Part shown: positions 45,740 to 56,705 of the stretch, piece after piece
How the letters are laid out: each line of letters begins with the position of its first letter
How positions within the stretch are numbered: the stretch's first letter is position 1
NCBI GenBank assembly: GCA_020310875.1
Contig: MU260069.1
Coordinates: 22,501-86,500 of the forward strand
Reading direction: 5' to 3'
Source of the DNA: Ceratopteris richardii
Lineage: Eukaryota; Streptophyta; Polypodiopsida; Polypodiales; Pteridaceae
DNA length: 64,000 nucleotides
Notes under the pieces: generated by a model
What the model was told of the DNA's origin: nothing
What the model saw: only the letters and a program-made list of their open reading frames with translations
Databases searched by the model: none
Position numbers and translations under genes: made by a program

Positions 45740-48108
45740 GATGGAGTGAATCCATTTGGATTACACAATTCTTCATGGAGCACATGGCATGTACGTTTGG
45801 TCAATTATAATATCCCACCATGGTTGGCCACAAAGAAAGGTCATTTATTATTAGCTCTTATTGTACCAGGTAAGTATAATGTAAAAAACATGGATGTATA
45901 CCTTGCACCACTTGTGGAAGAACTACGCATTTTATGGGATGGGATTACTGTGCGTGACATGTCTCAACCTATAAGAAGATGAGACGTGCGAGTGCAAGGC
46001 ATACTTATGTGGACAATGCATGATTGGCCTGGTTATGGTGAATGTTTAGGTTTATCGATTTCGGGTTACCATGCTTGTCCTTTATGCGAACCACGACTTG
46101 AAGCATGCTATTCCAAAGCACTACGTAAAACTGTCTATGAAGGAAATCATAGATATTTGCCTGATGGGAATGTTTTATATGAAGGACAAATTGGTCGACA
46201 AGCGCAACACCAAATGAAAGCTAGCGATTGGAAACAACTGTGGGATTCAAAAAATCCAGTTGCTGGCATGAAACGGTTGTCCATTTTTCATGAACTCCCT
46301 TATTGGAGTGAATTGGTGATCAATCATTTGGTAGACCTGATGCATATTTTCAAGAATGTGGGAGAGATTCTTTGGAAAACTTTGATCGGAAAGAAAGAAA
46401 GCAAAGCACAAAGGGATGACTTAGAAGAGTGAGGTCGTATGCGAGATTTGTGGGCAATTACTAAGCCCAACGGAACAGTATCGTTACCAAGAGCTCCTTG
46501 CGTGCTTCGCAGGATGGAAGAGCAATAAGTGAAGAAAACAATTTCAGAGTTTCGTACACCTACTGGATGCATGAGATGTCTAAAGACTGCTTTCACACGA
46601 AACGATGATCTTGCAGGACTCAAGTCTCATGATTGGCATAAGTTTTTACAGTTTGTGCTCCCTGTAGCCCTAAAAGATTGTCTTTCAGAGGATGTACGAA
46701 AAACCATTTATAAAATTAGTTCTTTAGTACGGTGGATATCTTCTAAAGAGATAAATAGAGATAGCATAGAGAGTGTGAAACTCAATGCTATCGAGGTTGT
46801 TTGTATGGTAGAGAAATACTTTTCCACAAGTATTCTCACTATTCAACTTCATTTGCTGGTTCATGTAGTAGATGAAGTTGCAATAGCAGGAACTGTCCAT
46901 AGTCGATGGATGTTCTTCTTAGAGCGCTTTATGAAGACATTAAAAGGGTTTGTTCGACAGAGAGCACGTCCAGAGGGTAGCATGGCAAAGGGATGGCTTG
47001 TACAAGAATCTCTTGTATTCATAACTGAGTTTCTACATATATCGGATCCCAAAATGCCTCACTTATGGAGCGATGATGAAGATGTTCGTCTCGTAGGTGA
47101 TGAACCACAAGGTAAAGGATTGCAAAGAAAAATGGATGCAGCTTTCAGAGAGAAGGCAATGAAGTTTTGCATAGTTAACTCTAAGCCTATGCAAGAGTGG
47201 TTAGAAAGGTATGAACTTGCCAAGGAAACTAATGCAAAGGAAAGAGCTCAGTTTTGAAGAAATCGTTCCACTCGATTTTTGCCTCTTCCAGAAAATCTTC
47301 GACCTCTCCCACCTTTTCCAACGAGCAGATGGCTAGATGCAGCGGTTTCACAAGCAAAGGTAGCGGGTGAAGATATCTCTGAAGAAGAAGAAGAACTCGC
47401 AAAAGGATGTGATTGGGAGTATATTAAATACGGTGCACTATGGTCTCATGGACAACACTTTTGAATCGCATGAATCGATCAAAATAGGTATACTTTTGAT
47501 AGTGGAGTGATGGTGAATTTTTTGCAAAAAAGTAGAGCGAGTGCAAGAGATGATAATGCTCTAGAAGGCGAGTTAGATTATTGTGGTGTGATTCAAGACA
47601 TCTTGAAACTATCTTTCGAAAAGTTTGATTACTTTGTTTTTGACGTGAAATGGTTCAAAGTAATCACCTCTGGAAGAAACGCAACAGTGAGACGGGATAA
47701 GAGCGGTTTGCTTCAAGTCGACTCCACAAGATTATGGACAGATGAAAGGGATACATTTGTACTTCTTGAACACTGTGAGCAAGTTGTTTTTATACCAGAT
47801 TCAAAAGACCCAGAGTGGCTATTTGTTTTACAAGTCGCTCCACATAGTAGACAAATTTTTGAAAACATAGATGTAGAAGAAAGTCCATCGCTAGTGGACT
47901 GAGAGATTCATTCGATAGTTGAGGAGGAAGAGATCATTGTTTGAGAAGAAGAGGTCATTGAAGAAGAGGTCATTGTTCGAGAAGACGAAGCAATAGATGA
48001 TGATCAGGAGGAAACCAGCATAGCAAGCGATTTAGAAGCCATCAATATAGAGATATATATTATCGGTGCATCGGATCTTCAAGAGGATGCTAGAATAGAG
48101 GAATTTTG
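45740..48108 (+). pseudogene. CACTA-2 transposase: tnp2, DUF4218, DUF4216 (in-frame stops)
   Basis: One frame runs the whole length with no shift. Landmarks are NPFG/STW and PPWLATKKGHLLLALIVPGK (45750-45870), NMDVYLAPLVEELRILWDGI, GYHACPLCEPR, LMHIFKNVGE (46338), SHDWHKFLQFVLPVALKDCL (46627), LLVHVVDEVAIAGTVHSRWM (46855), FVRQRARPEGSMAKGW, then KGCDWEYIKYGALWSHGQHF and YFVFDVKWF of DUF4216 (47650), and an acidic tail (47900-48108). Internal stops are TGA at 45980, 46430, 47255, 47462, 47471, 47900 and 47942 and TAA at 46526; the frame ends with TGA at 48106. Where a comparison exists the TGAs sit where arginine (CGA) is expected. The known role of tnp2 is end cleavage and transfer in the nucleus; this copy cannot make a full protein. 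No introns are seen where CACTA-1 has three. Confidence 0.9.
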
Positions 48109-48217
48109 AATAAAACACTTGTACGTACTAATTTTTGGGATTTTTTTTGTTTATTCCCTATATTATTTTTCTTATCGCATGCTAATTATTTGAGTTCTTT
48201 TATTACAGAGCACGATG

Positions 48218-49460
48218 GGAGACAGTCCTCCAGTCACTCCACATTCCATGACAGAGGAGCAGTTTTTGGAGTTCATCTCTCAGGTCCCTCTTGCGTATAT
48301 GGCCGCTGGATCATAGTATTGGATCGCTCGTGGTAGCACTCCTCCTGGCCTCACTCCTGGTAGCCTTACTCCTACCGGCCTCACTCCCGCTGGCCTCACT
48401 CCCGCCAGTGTCACTCCCGCCGGTGTCACTCCTACCGGTGTCACTCCTGCGGGTGGTGCTACTCCCGTAGGAGGTATGTCTCCTAGCTTTGTGACTCCAC
48501 CACGACCATCTTTGCAGCCATCTCCTACTGGGTCTACTAGTAGACATGTGTGTTCGACACCTCAGCGCGATACAAGATCTGGCCCGTCACGTAGATCGAG
48601 GTTACGCTCTGGAGCAGGAGGTTCTAGGAGTGGATCTACAGGTAGGTCTGGAGGCGGAGGAGATGGTTGTTGTGGAGGCAGTGCAATGGACGCTGTGTCG
48701 CCCGCTTCTACTCCTAGGATAAGTACCTCAGATGTAGGTACGCCACGTAGTACACCACGTACACCTTGGGGTGCTCATGACCATGATGACTCCAAGGTGT
48801 ATAATATCCGAGATGGAGCTCCGATGATGGATGTGGCTGGCAAAGCAATGCATACATGCATACGACAACTTTGCTCCATCCAGTTTGGACACTCCATCAT
48901 GCTGAAATGGAGTGAACAGGATAAAGATCGGAAGAATTATATCACACAGACGATTTACCAGGAGTTCCGACGAGCTGATGGACAATCGATTGTCATTCCA
49001 GAGTGGATTTTGCACACCGCACATGAGGTCATGTCGCACCGACGCTCCGAGGCTCGTGATGCATTTAGAGAAGGCTTAGCAAAGCCTATATGGTTAGATG
49101 TTGTGGGACATGATTCGTGACAAGCAGCAACACACTCCTGATCGATATCGCCAGTAGCGAAATGCCATAGCCACACGTCTAGACATGATTGGACCGTCAC
49201 ATTTGGGTAGCGGCGGATATGATATGATGCGTCATGAGTTTGTAAGTACCATTTCATTTATTGAATTTATTTGTGTTAAATTTCTCATATATGTTTCTCT
49301 AATCCTTTTACATTTGTTTCACGAGCTGGCAATGGGTCGTCCTCCAACACGAACGGAGGAGTCTTACGGATAAAGTCATGGGTTGACTGCACTATTGTAG
49401 GACTTGGAGGGACGCGGTGCGGTGTTTCATGAGAGCATTTGCAATGAGATAATTAATTTA
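48218..49460 (+). pseudogene. CACTA-2 second ORF, Transposase_24-like (Ptta/En/Spm family), with stops
   Basis: From ATG at 48218 it reads MTEEQFLEFISQVPLAYM, one TAG at about 48313, then pentapeptide repeats GLTPA/GVTPT (about 48340-48470). A serine/glycine/arginine-rich linker follows, then NIRDGAPMMDVAGKAMHTCI, QTIYQEFRRADGQSIVIPEW and REGLAKPIW. Further on MIGPSHLGSGGYDMMRHEF matches the GS.SF..RR stretch expected in this family, and after a likely intron (49242-49325) MGRPPTRTEESYG matches its G..P.R.E.F motif. CACTA second proteins bind the subterminal repeats. A few stops and a frame change after 49119 show decay. The family call is by layout and weak motifs, so moderately sure. Confidence 0.62.
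48340..48470 (+). repeat. 15-bp coding tandem repeat (GLTPx/GVTPx)
   Basis: About nine units of the type GGCCTCACTCCYGCT or GGTGTCACTCCYACC encode G-[LV]-T-P-[AT]. Units differ mainly by T/C changes and by L versus V. Confidence 0.85.
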
Positions 49461-49815
49461 TAAACTTGGTTTTTACTTGTTGTTTGTAATTTTCATCTGA
49501 ATTTATCTCATTCCATTAATGTTCTTTGTTGCAGGACTATTGATATGGAATGTTCTTTGCATGTGTATGGCAGTGGAAGACCAATATTTTGTATTTGATT
49601 TCCATATGGCAATACATTGCTTTGCCACATTTTGTAAAAGCGTCATATATGACAGTGGTTTGCCACACTCTTGTACATGCTTCATTATTGAAATATATAA
49701 CTTCTTTTGTACATGGTTCATTGTTCATTCTGATTATCTCTTTTGTGTCCAATAATACTCTATTTCATGAAATCATATTTTGGTTGTCATTAGAGTACAC
49801 ATCACATGTACTCGG

Positions 49816-49905
49816 TTTTTTTTTGGCAGAGTGTATTGTCTTTTGTTAAGCAACATCATGGAAATGTTGTTGTAGCAAAAGACAAAACACTCTGCCCAAA
49901 AAAAA
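49816..49905. repeat. Long imperfect inverted repeat (hairpin), arms about 40 bp
   Basis: The left arm includes GGCAGAGTGTATTGTCTTTT and GTTAAGCAACAT. The right arm is its near-complement, ATGTTGTTGTAGC then AAAAGACAAAACACTCTGCC, flanked by T8 and A8. The loop is only about 8 bases. It lies between ORF2 and the subterminal repeats of CACTA-2 and could be a small inserted foldback element or a hairpin-RNA source. Confidence 0.85.
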
Positions 49906-49911
49906 GTTTGC

Positions 49912-50201
49912 AGGTATGGTGGTCGGTATACGCGATGGTACTCCCAGTAGTGTCATCGGAATAACTGTCGGTACACCCAACAGGCGATGGTATAGGTGAC
50001 GGTACCTCCAGCAGAAGCCTCGATATGAGCGTTGGTATTACCGACGCATATACCGACGCATATACTGACGCATATACCGATGCTCATACCAAGGGTGTGG
50101 TACCGACGTGCACACTGACCTTTACACCGGCGTCATGGCAAATAAAGCCGCGTTCATTTTCCTCGGTAAAAACCTTGGTATACCATCGATCTGTTGTAGT
50201 G
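49912..50201 (+). repeat. CACTA-2 right subterminal repeats and terminus
   Basis: Many copies of a short motif in both orientations (GGTCGGTATAC, TGTCGGTACAC, TTACCGACGCATATACCGAC, TACTGACGCATATACCGATG, TACCGACGTGCA) fill the region, which ends CTGTTGTAGTG. Such clusters next to the end are the known binding sites of the CACTA second protein. Confidence 0.88.
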
Positions 50202-50890
50202 TATTGACGCTCAAGTTCTACGGCAATTTTTAATAAGAAAATGAAATTTTTACCTATGTTTCTTACAGATTCGTGTTGTCTGGAGGTTGCCCTGCAATGT
50301 TAATGCACCAAAAAACCCGAACAAGCACCTGTAAAATATCTCTCTCACTCTCACACACATGCAAATGAAGAAAAGTGAAGAGAAAGAGGGAATATGGCAT
50401 ATTGTTTGGGATTTCTTGGAGTTTGAGATGATGATGGGAATGAAACTAGAGGGAGAGTGGAGTAAAAGTGAACAAAAACTAACTACCAACAACAAAACAA
50501 CAACAAAATTTTACGTTCCAACGATTTTCTCCAACACACTTACCATCACACGCTCAACCTAGAGCTTATCCCCAGCAAGGGCGCCAAATTTGGTGTCACT
50601 AATACAATGGTGAGTACGAACGTGAGGAGTTCCACCTCTTAATCATCAATCCTTGGAGAGGGTAGGCCAATATGAAGATCGAGAGCAAGTGAAGTAAGTG
50701 AAGGTGATGGTGAGAAACACAAATGCATACACACACATACACACGCACATGAGGAAAGTAGCGATGGAGATCAATGAAAGGCAAGAAAGGAACTCATATT
50801 CATCACAAACTAGTTACAATAGCTCTACTAGCCCAAAAGTTACAAGTTTCAAAAAGTCCTCAAAGTGAGCTCTCTAGCTCTATTTATAGT
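50202..50890 (-). mobile_element. Gypsy-like LTR element: leader, primer site and LTR start (fragment)
   Basis: On the minus strand TTTGGCGCCCTTGCTGGGGA at 50569-50588 is close to the primer site used by many plant Ty3/gypsy elements. Beside it the LTR ends GTGACACCA (50591 on the plus strand) and carries a TATAAATAG box at about 50881-50889. The leader runs from the primer site down to 50202, where the CACTA-2 end cuts in, so CACTA-2 apparently inserted into this leader. The far LTR edge is not found (somewhere before about 51500). No coding part is visible. It is a broken fossil. Confidence 0.65.
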
Positions 50891-52200
50891 TTTTGCCTAG
50901 TTTTGATTGGTTTCACATCTAGTGACTGGCATGGTTAAAAAATAGGTTCTACATCTAATTTGAGGTTCTTAACGACTTCGAAAAATTATGAAAATTGGTG
51001 TGAGCTACCTACTTAGACTCCTCAAGCTCGAGAACTCCTTGGCTTGCATAAAATGGAGTCGTACATGTGGAAATCGGATGTATGTACGTATATTACATTA
51101 TTTTAGTGATAAAAATCACTATTCTGGTTATGAAATGATTGTTTTTAATAAGAAGGTAAGCATCGATGCTTGAATAGCACTTATTAGCTCCTCTTTGGCC
51201 CTATGTGCTTCCTCTGCCTCTATGATGGGAATTGTACTTGATCTTGTAGTGTGAAGAGTCACCATTGAAAATAAGATATTATAGTTGTAAAATTGAAGTC
51301 AAAATTCGCACAAAATTGAGTTGGGGTAGGGGGGTTGAAGATCGCCCTAAACTTGCAAACAAGATAGAAAAGTTCAAGGGGTAGAGGCTTAAAATGTCCC
51401 TACTCTTGACAACAAAAACAAGATGGATCCACACAAAAAGAGCGCTTAGAGTAGCCCATTGCATGTGAAGATGGCTTTAGAATAGACTTGGAAACCCACG
51501 AAACTTTGTGGATGGGCTTAAACTAGCCTCGAATCCACAAATATACACACAAAATATCTTTTTCTTATATTCTTGATGTTACAAGATGGTACAAAGTTAA
51601 GGGGCACTTAGTGCGAAAAGGGTGCCCAAGGAGGAGGGTTAATACATGATGTGTAATGCACTTAGTGCCAAGGAGAATCACAAGCCTTTTGAATAGTTGA
51701 GGGCCAATATGAATAAGAATAGGTACAAAAGATCCCATTTTTGAAAGAGATGGTAAGTAATGCCAAGTTATATGCCCAAAAAACTAATAATGATACTTCA
51801 GTCAAAGTTTAGCTGTGTGGAAAAATTACGATAAAAATAATGCTTCTGAATGGATTCACGTATGATGTAATCCCACTTCTCTTGGTGTGGAGATGAATTA
51901 CAGCGCCAACAAATATGTGCATACAACGTGTACGATATTCATAGCTAGAATTTGAAGCAGTTTAGTGCTTGGGACAACCGACTTTCTTGACATGATAGAT
52001 AATGTCAGATTAATTACTTGGCAGATCACCCTATGAATAGAGCGCAGTCAGATGTATTTTCAATCGATCAGGAGGACACTTGTTGATAATTAATTAAAAG
52101 TAGCAACCAAAAAAGAAAATGAACATCAGCAACAAAAATGAATGTTTAGCTGTCAAAAATGTACGCACTCGAGATTTTAGCTGTCAGTGCCATCTTTCTC
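50891..52200. other. No gene seen; first part probably LTR
   Basis: The first few hundred bases probably continue the gypsy-like LTR. After that it is AT-rich intergenic DNA with short frames only. Confidence 0.45.
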
Positions 52201-53160
52201 TCTCTGTGTATACATATGGGCAACACTGTGCGGGTGCTGAACTATGCATGTGACACTGAGAACTTGCGATGCTACCTCCTTCGCTCGTTGTCGATTGGGT
52301 GCACTTGCAAGTGAGGCTGATCCGAGTTGTCTGGAAAATGATCAAGCTGCAGGTCAGAGGTCTTGGTACATGGACTCTCGTTCTCTCTTATCTTGCTCGC
52401 TCTCTCTCTCTCTCTCTCTAGCTATCCAAGGAGATCCTGGAGATGGGGTTGTTGGGTACAATACTGACTCAGAACGAAATGTGGAAGAGAGCCTCTCTCC
52501 CTCTCTCTCTCTCTCTCATAGAAACTCTCGACAGAGAAATCAATTCTGTACTAAAGCGTTCGCTCTCTGAAGGAGAGAGAAGTGGTGCAATAGTTTTAGT
52601 GTGCGCGCTCCTATTCTTTGAATCCATCAGCCCCACGAGTGCTCTATTTCGTCAATCTTTGTCATAGATTGGGCTTATCACCGGGTTATTTCCTTAGAAG
52701 CCACATCGACCACAAGGTCGATGTGGCTTCTAAGAACAAGAATTGGAGGAAGATGCTGCAGAGTGAGACTTGGCTGCTGGTGCTATTGAGAGAGGATTCA
52801 CTATCTCTTTCTCTATCTCTGTCTAGATTCGTGCTACATAGGAACTAAATAGTGAATCAACATTATTGCTCTCCTTTGAAATTGCACCTTGCAAGGTGCT
52901 TTTAGAAGAATGTGTCACCTTCCCGAACAACCTACAGTACAAGCCCTCTTTCTCTTCTATCACTCTACAGTTGCGACCACAAACCTCTCTATGAAGAGCT
53001 TATGATCTCTCTCTCTATCACAGGCCACCATGAAGGGCCAATGACGTCTCTCTCTATCACTTCCTGGGACTTTCCCTTTAGCAAAGAAGAAAAACAAATG
53101 CACAATATGCTCATCAAAGGTGGAGAGCTAAGAAGGGTTGAAGAAAAAACTATATGAAAT
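52200..53160. other. CT-rich region without a supportable gene
   Basis: Several CTCTCTCT runs (about 52395-52420, 52495-52520, 52800, 53000-53060) create serine/leucine-rich open frames on the plus strand. No domain is visible. A perfect hairpin lies at 52693-52734. Confidence 0.5.
52693..52734. repeat. Perfect 19-bp inverted repeat with a 4-base loop
   Basis: CTTAGAAGCCACATCGACC, loop ACAA, then GGTCGATGTGGCTTCTAAG, the exact reverse complement. There is no T-run behind it. The perfect match in otherwise ordinary sequence makes recent origin or an active cruciform/hairpin plausible. Confidence 0.95.
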
Positions 53161-53179
53161 CATTGATCCCAATGGTGAG

Positions 53180-54050
53180 ATAGGATGGTAATAAAAACCG
53201 ATCACATTATTGGTTATAACCTCTTGAAGCTTAGAGAGATAATTACAAAGGTCATGAACTGTGTCATAATATCATAATAAAGATGATAATAAGGACTAAC
53301 AATATGTGCAATAGAGTTTATAAACACTTCATAATATAAGATGCATCATAAAGTGTCACAAATGAAGTTGGAAAAACATGAAGCACCTCCACAATCTCGA
53401 AGAGCAAGGTTGGCAGGGAGGGTAAAATGGGGTGAAACAAGGTAAGATAATGGATGAAAGAAAGGGTGCGAGGTGGGAAAATGGGCAAAATGAAGCCCAA
53501 CAAGAGTATAAATAATGGCAAAAGAGCCTTCTCACAATGAGGACAGCCACATCACTAAACTCAAGCACCATAACCACCAAAATGATCACAAAATGCACCA
53601 ACAAGATCTCCACCTAGTGCTGATATCATGTAGAGAGCACACACACAGAACCAAAATGAAAAAAAGAGCATACTCACAAAGAAAGAGTGCAAGAGATTCA
53701 AAGTGAGTAGACCAAGAAATGAGTAAATTCACATGTATTAGAAATAAGCTTGCCAAGAGCATGGAGTAGGTTCTTCAAACTTTTAACGAAGTACAAATGG
53801 GGGCATGAGGTCCTTCTTATATAGATTTGGGAAGGTCTCTCAAAAATATATCTCGTCTAAGATATTTCTTTTAAAGGAAAATGAATACAACGGTACAAGA
53901 AAATGGAAAGGTCCCCATATACAAAAGAGATACAATATAAAATGAAAATAAACTGAAAATGGAGTGCGTCTTAAATACAAAATGAAGATGCACTCATGTA
54001 AATACAAATGTAAATGATGTAGGACCAATCATATCATGAACAAATCATAC
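53180..54050 (-). mobile_element. Possible LTR-element relic (primer-like site and TATA)
   Basis: On the minus strand TGATATCAGCACTAGGTGG (about 53613-53631) resembles copia primer sites. Upstream of it lies LTR-like sequence with a TATATAAG box at about 53815-53822 ending CTCTCTACA. No second LTR or coding motif was found. This is weak. Confidence 0.3.
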
Positions 54051-55050
54051 TATGTAAAATATTTATCCGATCATAATCATTGAAACATATGTTTGCGTGT
54101 GTGTGTGTTTACGTGTTCCATGAAGTTCCACTCTTATTGTGGGCTTCTCAGCGTTTACCTTAGTTAGCCTATATTGTACAAAAAAAGCTTTCGAGTCAAG
54201 ATATACCACGTGGAAGCCAATTATGGGAAAGCTATGCAATAGCCATGCAGAAGACATTATGTGAGATAGCAAAGGCATTATGTTGATTTTCTTGTAGCAA
54301 GATACCTTTTGCATCACTATACCTTTTAGAGCTATTAAAATCATGTGCTCATGTGAGAATTGATATGATCTCAAATTCTAATAGAATTTTGTGCTTTATT
54401 CACTTGGATTCGTTCTTTTTTTGCATATTAGCGAAAGTATTATTTTTTATCACTTAATATATATGTTGATTTCGTACTTACATGGATTTCCATGGAGCTT
54501 TTAACGTGATATGCATTTATAATATATGCGTTCGCAAAGAGAATCAAATAACTTTTTCTTTTTTTATTTTGATTAAGCATTTGATTGAACTCAGCTTTTG
54601 TGTGTGGGTGTCATGATGATATCGACACACATATTTTCAAGAAGGCCTTCAAAATTTTGTAGTCTATTCATATGAAAATATGTTCTAGGTATACATTCAA
54701 AAATTTATTTTTAGGCATCCTTTCCAAAAAGCTTAAATTGGGTCATTTCTGCACATGAGGAGTTAATTATAAAAAAAAATCCTTTACAAACTCTTTATCA
54801 TCATTAGTAAGAGCATGAGAATCATAGAGAGAACTTAGAAAGAACGGAGACACACAAAAAATCTTAATTGTAGTGCTTTTGAAATTAGGTTGATTCAGTA
54901 ATGCTTACTTACACCAAAACAAGTCGGAGGGACAAATCAGCAGAATAGCTAGATGCTCCAGTAAAATCATTACAAAATAAGATATACTCTAGTGAAAGAA
55001 TTACAAAATAAATAATGAAAGAACCCTAATATAATTTTTGCTAGCATCCA
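54051..55050. other. No gene seen
   Basis: AT-rich intergenic sequence with a short GTGTGTGTGT run at about 54098-54107. Confidence 0.5.
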
Positions 55051-55059
55051 TATGAAATG

Positions 55060-56356
55060 TAGATCGTAAATAGACGGCCCAAGGGGGGATGAGATCCCCA
55101 CGAGTCTCATAAAGTGCTCTTCCATGATTCTGAAATTTTCTCATTCCATTTTGCATGCATCACCATTTGAGTCTAGCAATAGAGGGATCGATTCTTTATT
55201 TTTTTTCCTTTTAAGGATGCTCCACATCTCTTTGGCAGGTTTGTCGGCTTCACCAGTCCACCACTCCCTAAAGAATATTTTCAATTTTTTCCTTTGTATT
55301 TCTTCCTCGTATCTCAACAACGCTTTGGTTTTTTGTAGACCCTTCACTTATTGAGCTTTTCCATTGTTCACTACCTCCTCAAGTCTCCATATTCTATGAT
55401 GTAGAGCCTCTCTACGAGCCCACCGAGTCGTATGGAGCATGTTCCTGGTTCTTATCATGATCTACCACTACTTTTTGACTCCACATCTCTAGCTCTTCAT
55501 TGGGGATGAGCAGGAGGCCAACACCTCCTTCCACACTTCAACAATTTCTTGATGGGTGGAGGGGAGAGAGAAGGAAGTCGAGTAGGTGTGAAACCAAGGA
55601 GCCTTACATGTTTTGGTGAGAGTCTAGAAAGCAATAATGATTGGGTAGTGATGAGAGATGGCAAGGTTAGTGCATTGCAAGAGGGAAGGGCGGCTGATGA
55701 ATAATGTTCTGAGCAATGTAGCTTCTATCTAGTCTAGCTTTTCTCAAGTCCTCACCCACTTGGAGATTTGACTACAAAAAGCCTTTACAATCTTTGAATT
55801 TGACCAAATCCAAGTGTAGTTTGATTGTGTCCGAAGATTTTTTCTTATGACCATGGATGATCCTGCTATTGTTGTTCCATCTGTCTGCAAGATCCTCCAC
55901 CATGTTGAAGTCACCACAAATTAGACCATTGTAGGGGAGAAAATCCAAGGAAGCCCAAGAGTCTAGTCTCTCCAATTCCCCATTTGGGGTGTACACTGAA
56001 ACTAATGTGAATCGAAAGAGGGCACCAAAGCAAGCGGCAATGCATCGATGGCTCTAATCATCAATGGAGTTCTCAAGCTTTTAAAACCAGAATTGGTTTA
56101 TACCAATTACCGTCCCACCGAACCCCTTAGGGTGAAATGTCGAGATCGAGACATTTCACCATAAGAACCCCTTAGGGTGAAATGTCGAGATCGAGACCTT
56201 TCTAAGAAGTTTCTAGAGTTTTGCTCCATCAATTTTAGTCTCTTGAATACAGACAAATTTAGGGTTTAGGATAACTTCACGAAGCCATTGATCAATGATG
56301 GTCACTCGTGAGGGGTCAGTTAGCCCCCTAGAATTTAACAAAATGTTTGTTGCCAT
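55060..56356 (-). mobile_element. LINE-B: 5' half of a LINE ORF2 (endonuclease), decayed
   Basis: The minus-strand ATG at 56356 opens MATNILLNSRGLTDPSRVTI, then FVCIQETKIDGAKL, matching the start of L1-type apurinic-like endonuclease (N..GL and the catalytic E of QETK). YTPNGELERLDSW and NGLICGDFNMVEDLADRW (about 55880-55990) give the GDFN motif. Further on AISHHYPII (SDH-like motif) and FFREWWTGEADKPAKEMWS (about 55140-55350) follow in family order. ORF2 nicks target DNA and reverse-transcribes the LINE RNA. Stops and frame changes occur, and a 45-base duplication lies inside (56121-56197). RT itself is not seen. Confidence 0.82.
56121..56197. repeat. 45-bp tandem duplication containing a perfect inverted repeat
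   Basis: AACCCCTTAGGGTGAAATGT CGAGATCGAGAC occurs at 56121 and again at 56166. Within the first copy GGTGAAATGTC (56131-56141) and GACATTTCACC (56150-56160) are perfect complements around an 8-base loop. Confidence 0.92.
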
Positions 56357-56479
56357 AATTTAGCCTCTTTGTAGGAAGGGGTCTTGTCCTTTCTCCTCTT
56401 GGACTCATCTTTCTTTTTTGCTAGGAGGGGGTCCCGACTTAGAAGCTTGTTTCCCCATGCTAAAACCACTTTCAGAGCA

Positions 56480-56705
56480 ATCCACGGACCCCCACCCCTA
56501 TTGTTGTTAGATCATGAGTGTCAAGTTATCCCCAGAGGTCAAGTCTTCTGTCTCCTTGGCATTGTGATGGGTTTTGACATCACCATGGACCAACGATGGA
56601 ACTAGGTGCTGGAAAAGTTGGATAGCAAACTAAATCATTGGAAAGGTATGAAAGTCAACTTGGCAGGGTGTGCTATGGTTGTTAACACATTTATGCTTTC
56701 AACGA
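56480..56705 (+). mobile_element. LINE-C: fragment of LINE reverse transcriptase C-terminal part
   Basis: Plus-strand translation includes CLLGIVMGFDITMDQRWN and, after a stop, VLEKLDSKLNHWKGMKVNLA then GCAMVVNTFMLST. This is the YLG.P.G....W..V...L..KL..WK...LS.AGR..V.N.V.. pattern following the RT domain of plant LINEs. It faces LINE-B head to head and ends where CACTA subterminal sequence begins. Confidence 0.82.

Larger units (their letters stand above)
45739..50201 (+). mobile_element. CACTA-2: En/Spm-type transposon, right part complete to its terminus
   Basis: The order is tnp2 from the DGVNPFG motif on, DUF4218, DUF4216, acidic tail, a second transposase-like ORF, then a subterminal repeat region ending in TTGTAGTG at 50201. 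That matches a plant CACTA element with its 3' end. The N-terminal part of tnp2 lay on the far side of Copia-5 and is not visible. The base after the end opens TATTGACG, and the left target copy cannot be checked. Right-end sequence of the same type recurs at 56706-56888. Confidence 0.9.

Noticed and set aside
49503-49849. Several overlapping open frames on both strands near the CACTA-2 3' region
   Set aside because: They overlap each other on both strands, have no conserved motif, and lie in the non-coding tail of CACTA-2.
52244-52848. Serine/leucine-rich plus-strand frames
   Set aside because: Created by CTCTCT microsatellite runs; no domain and overlapping in different frames.
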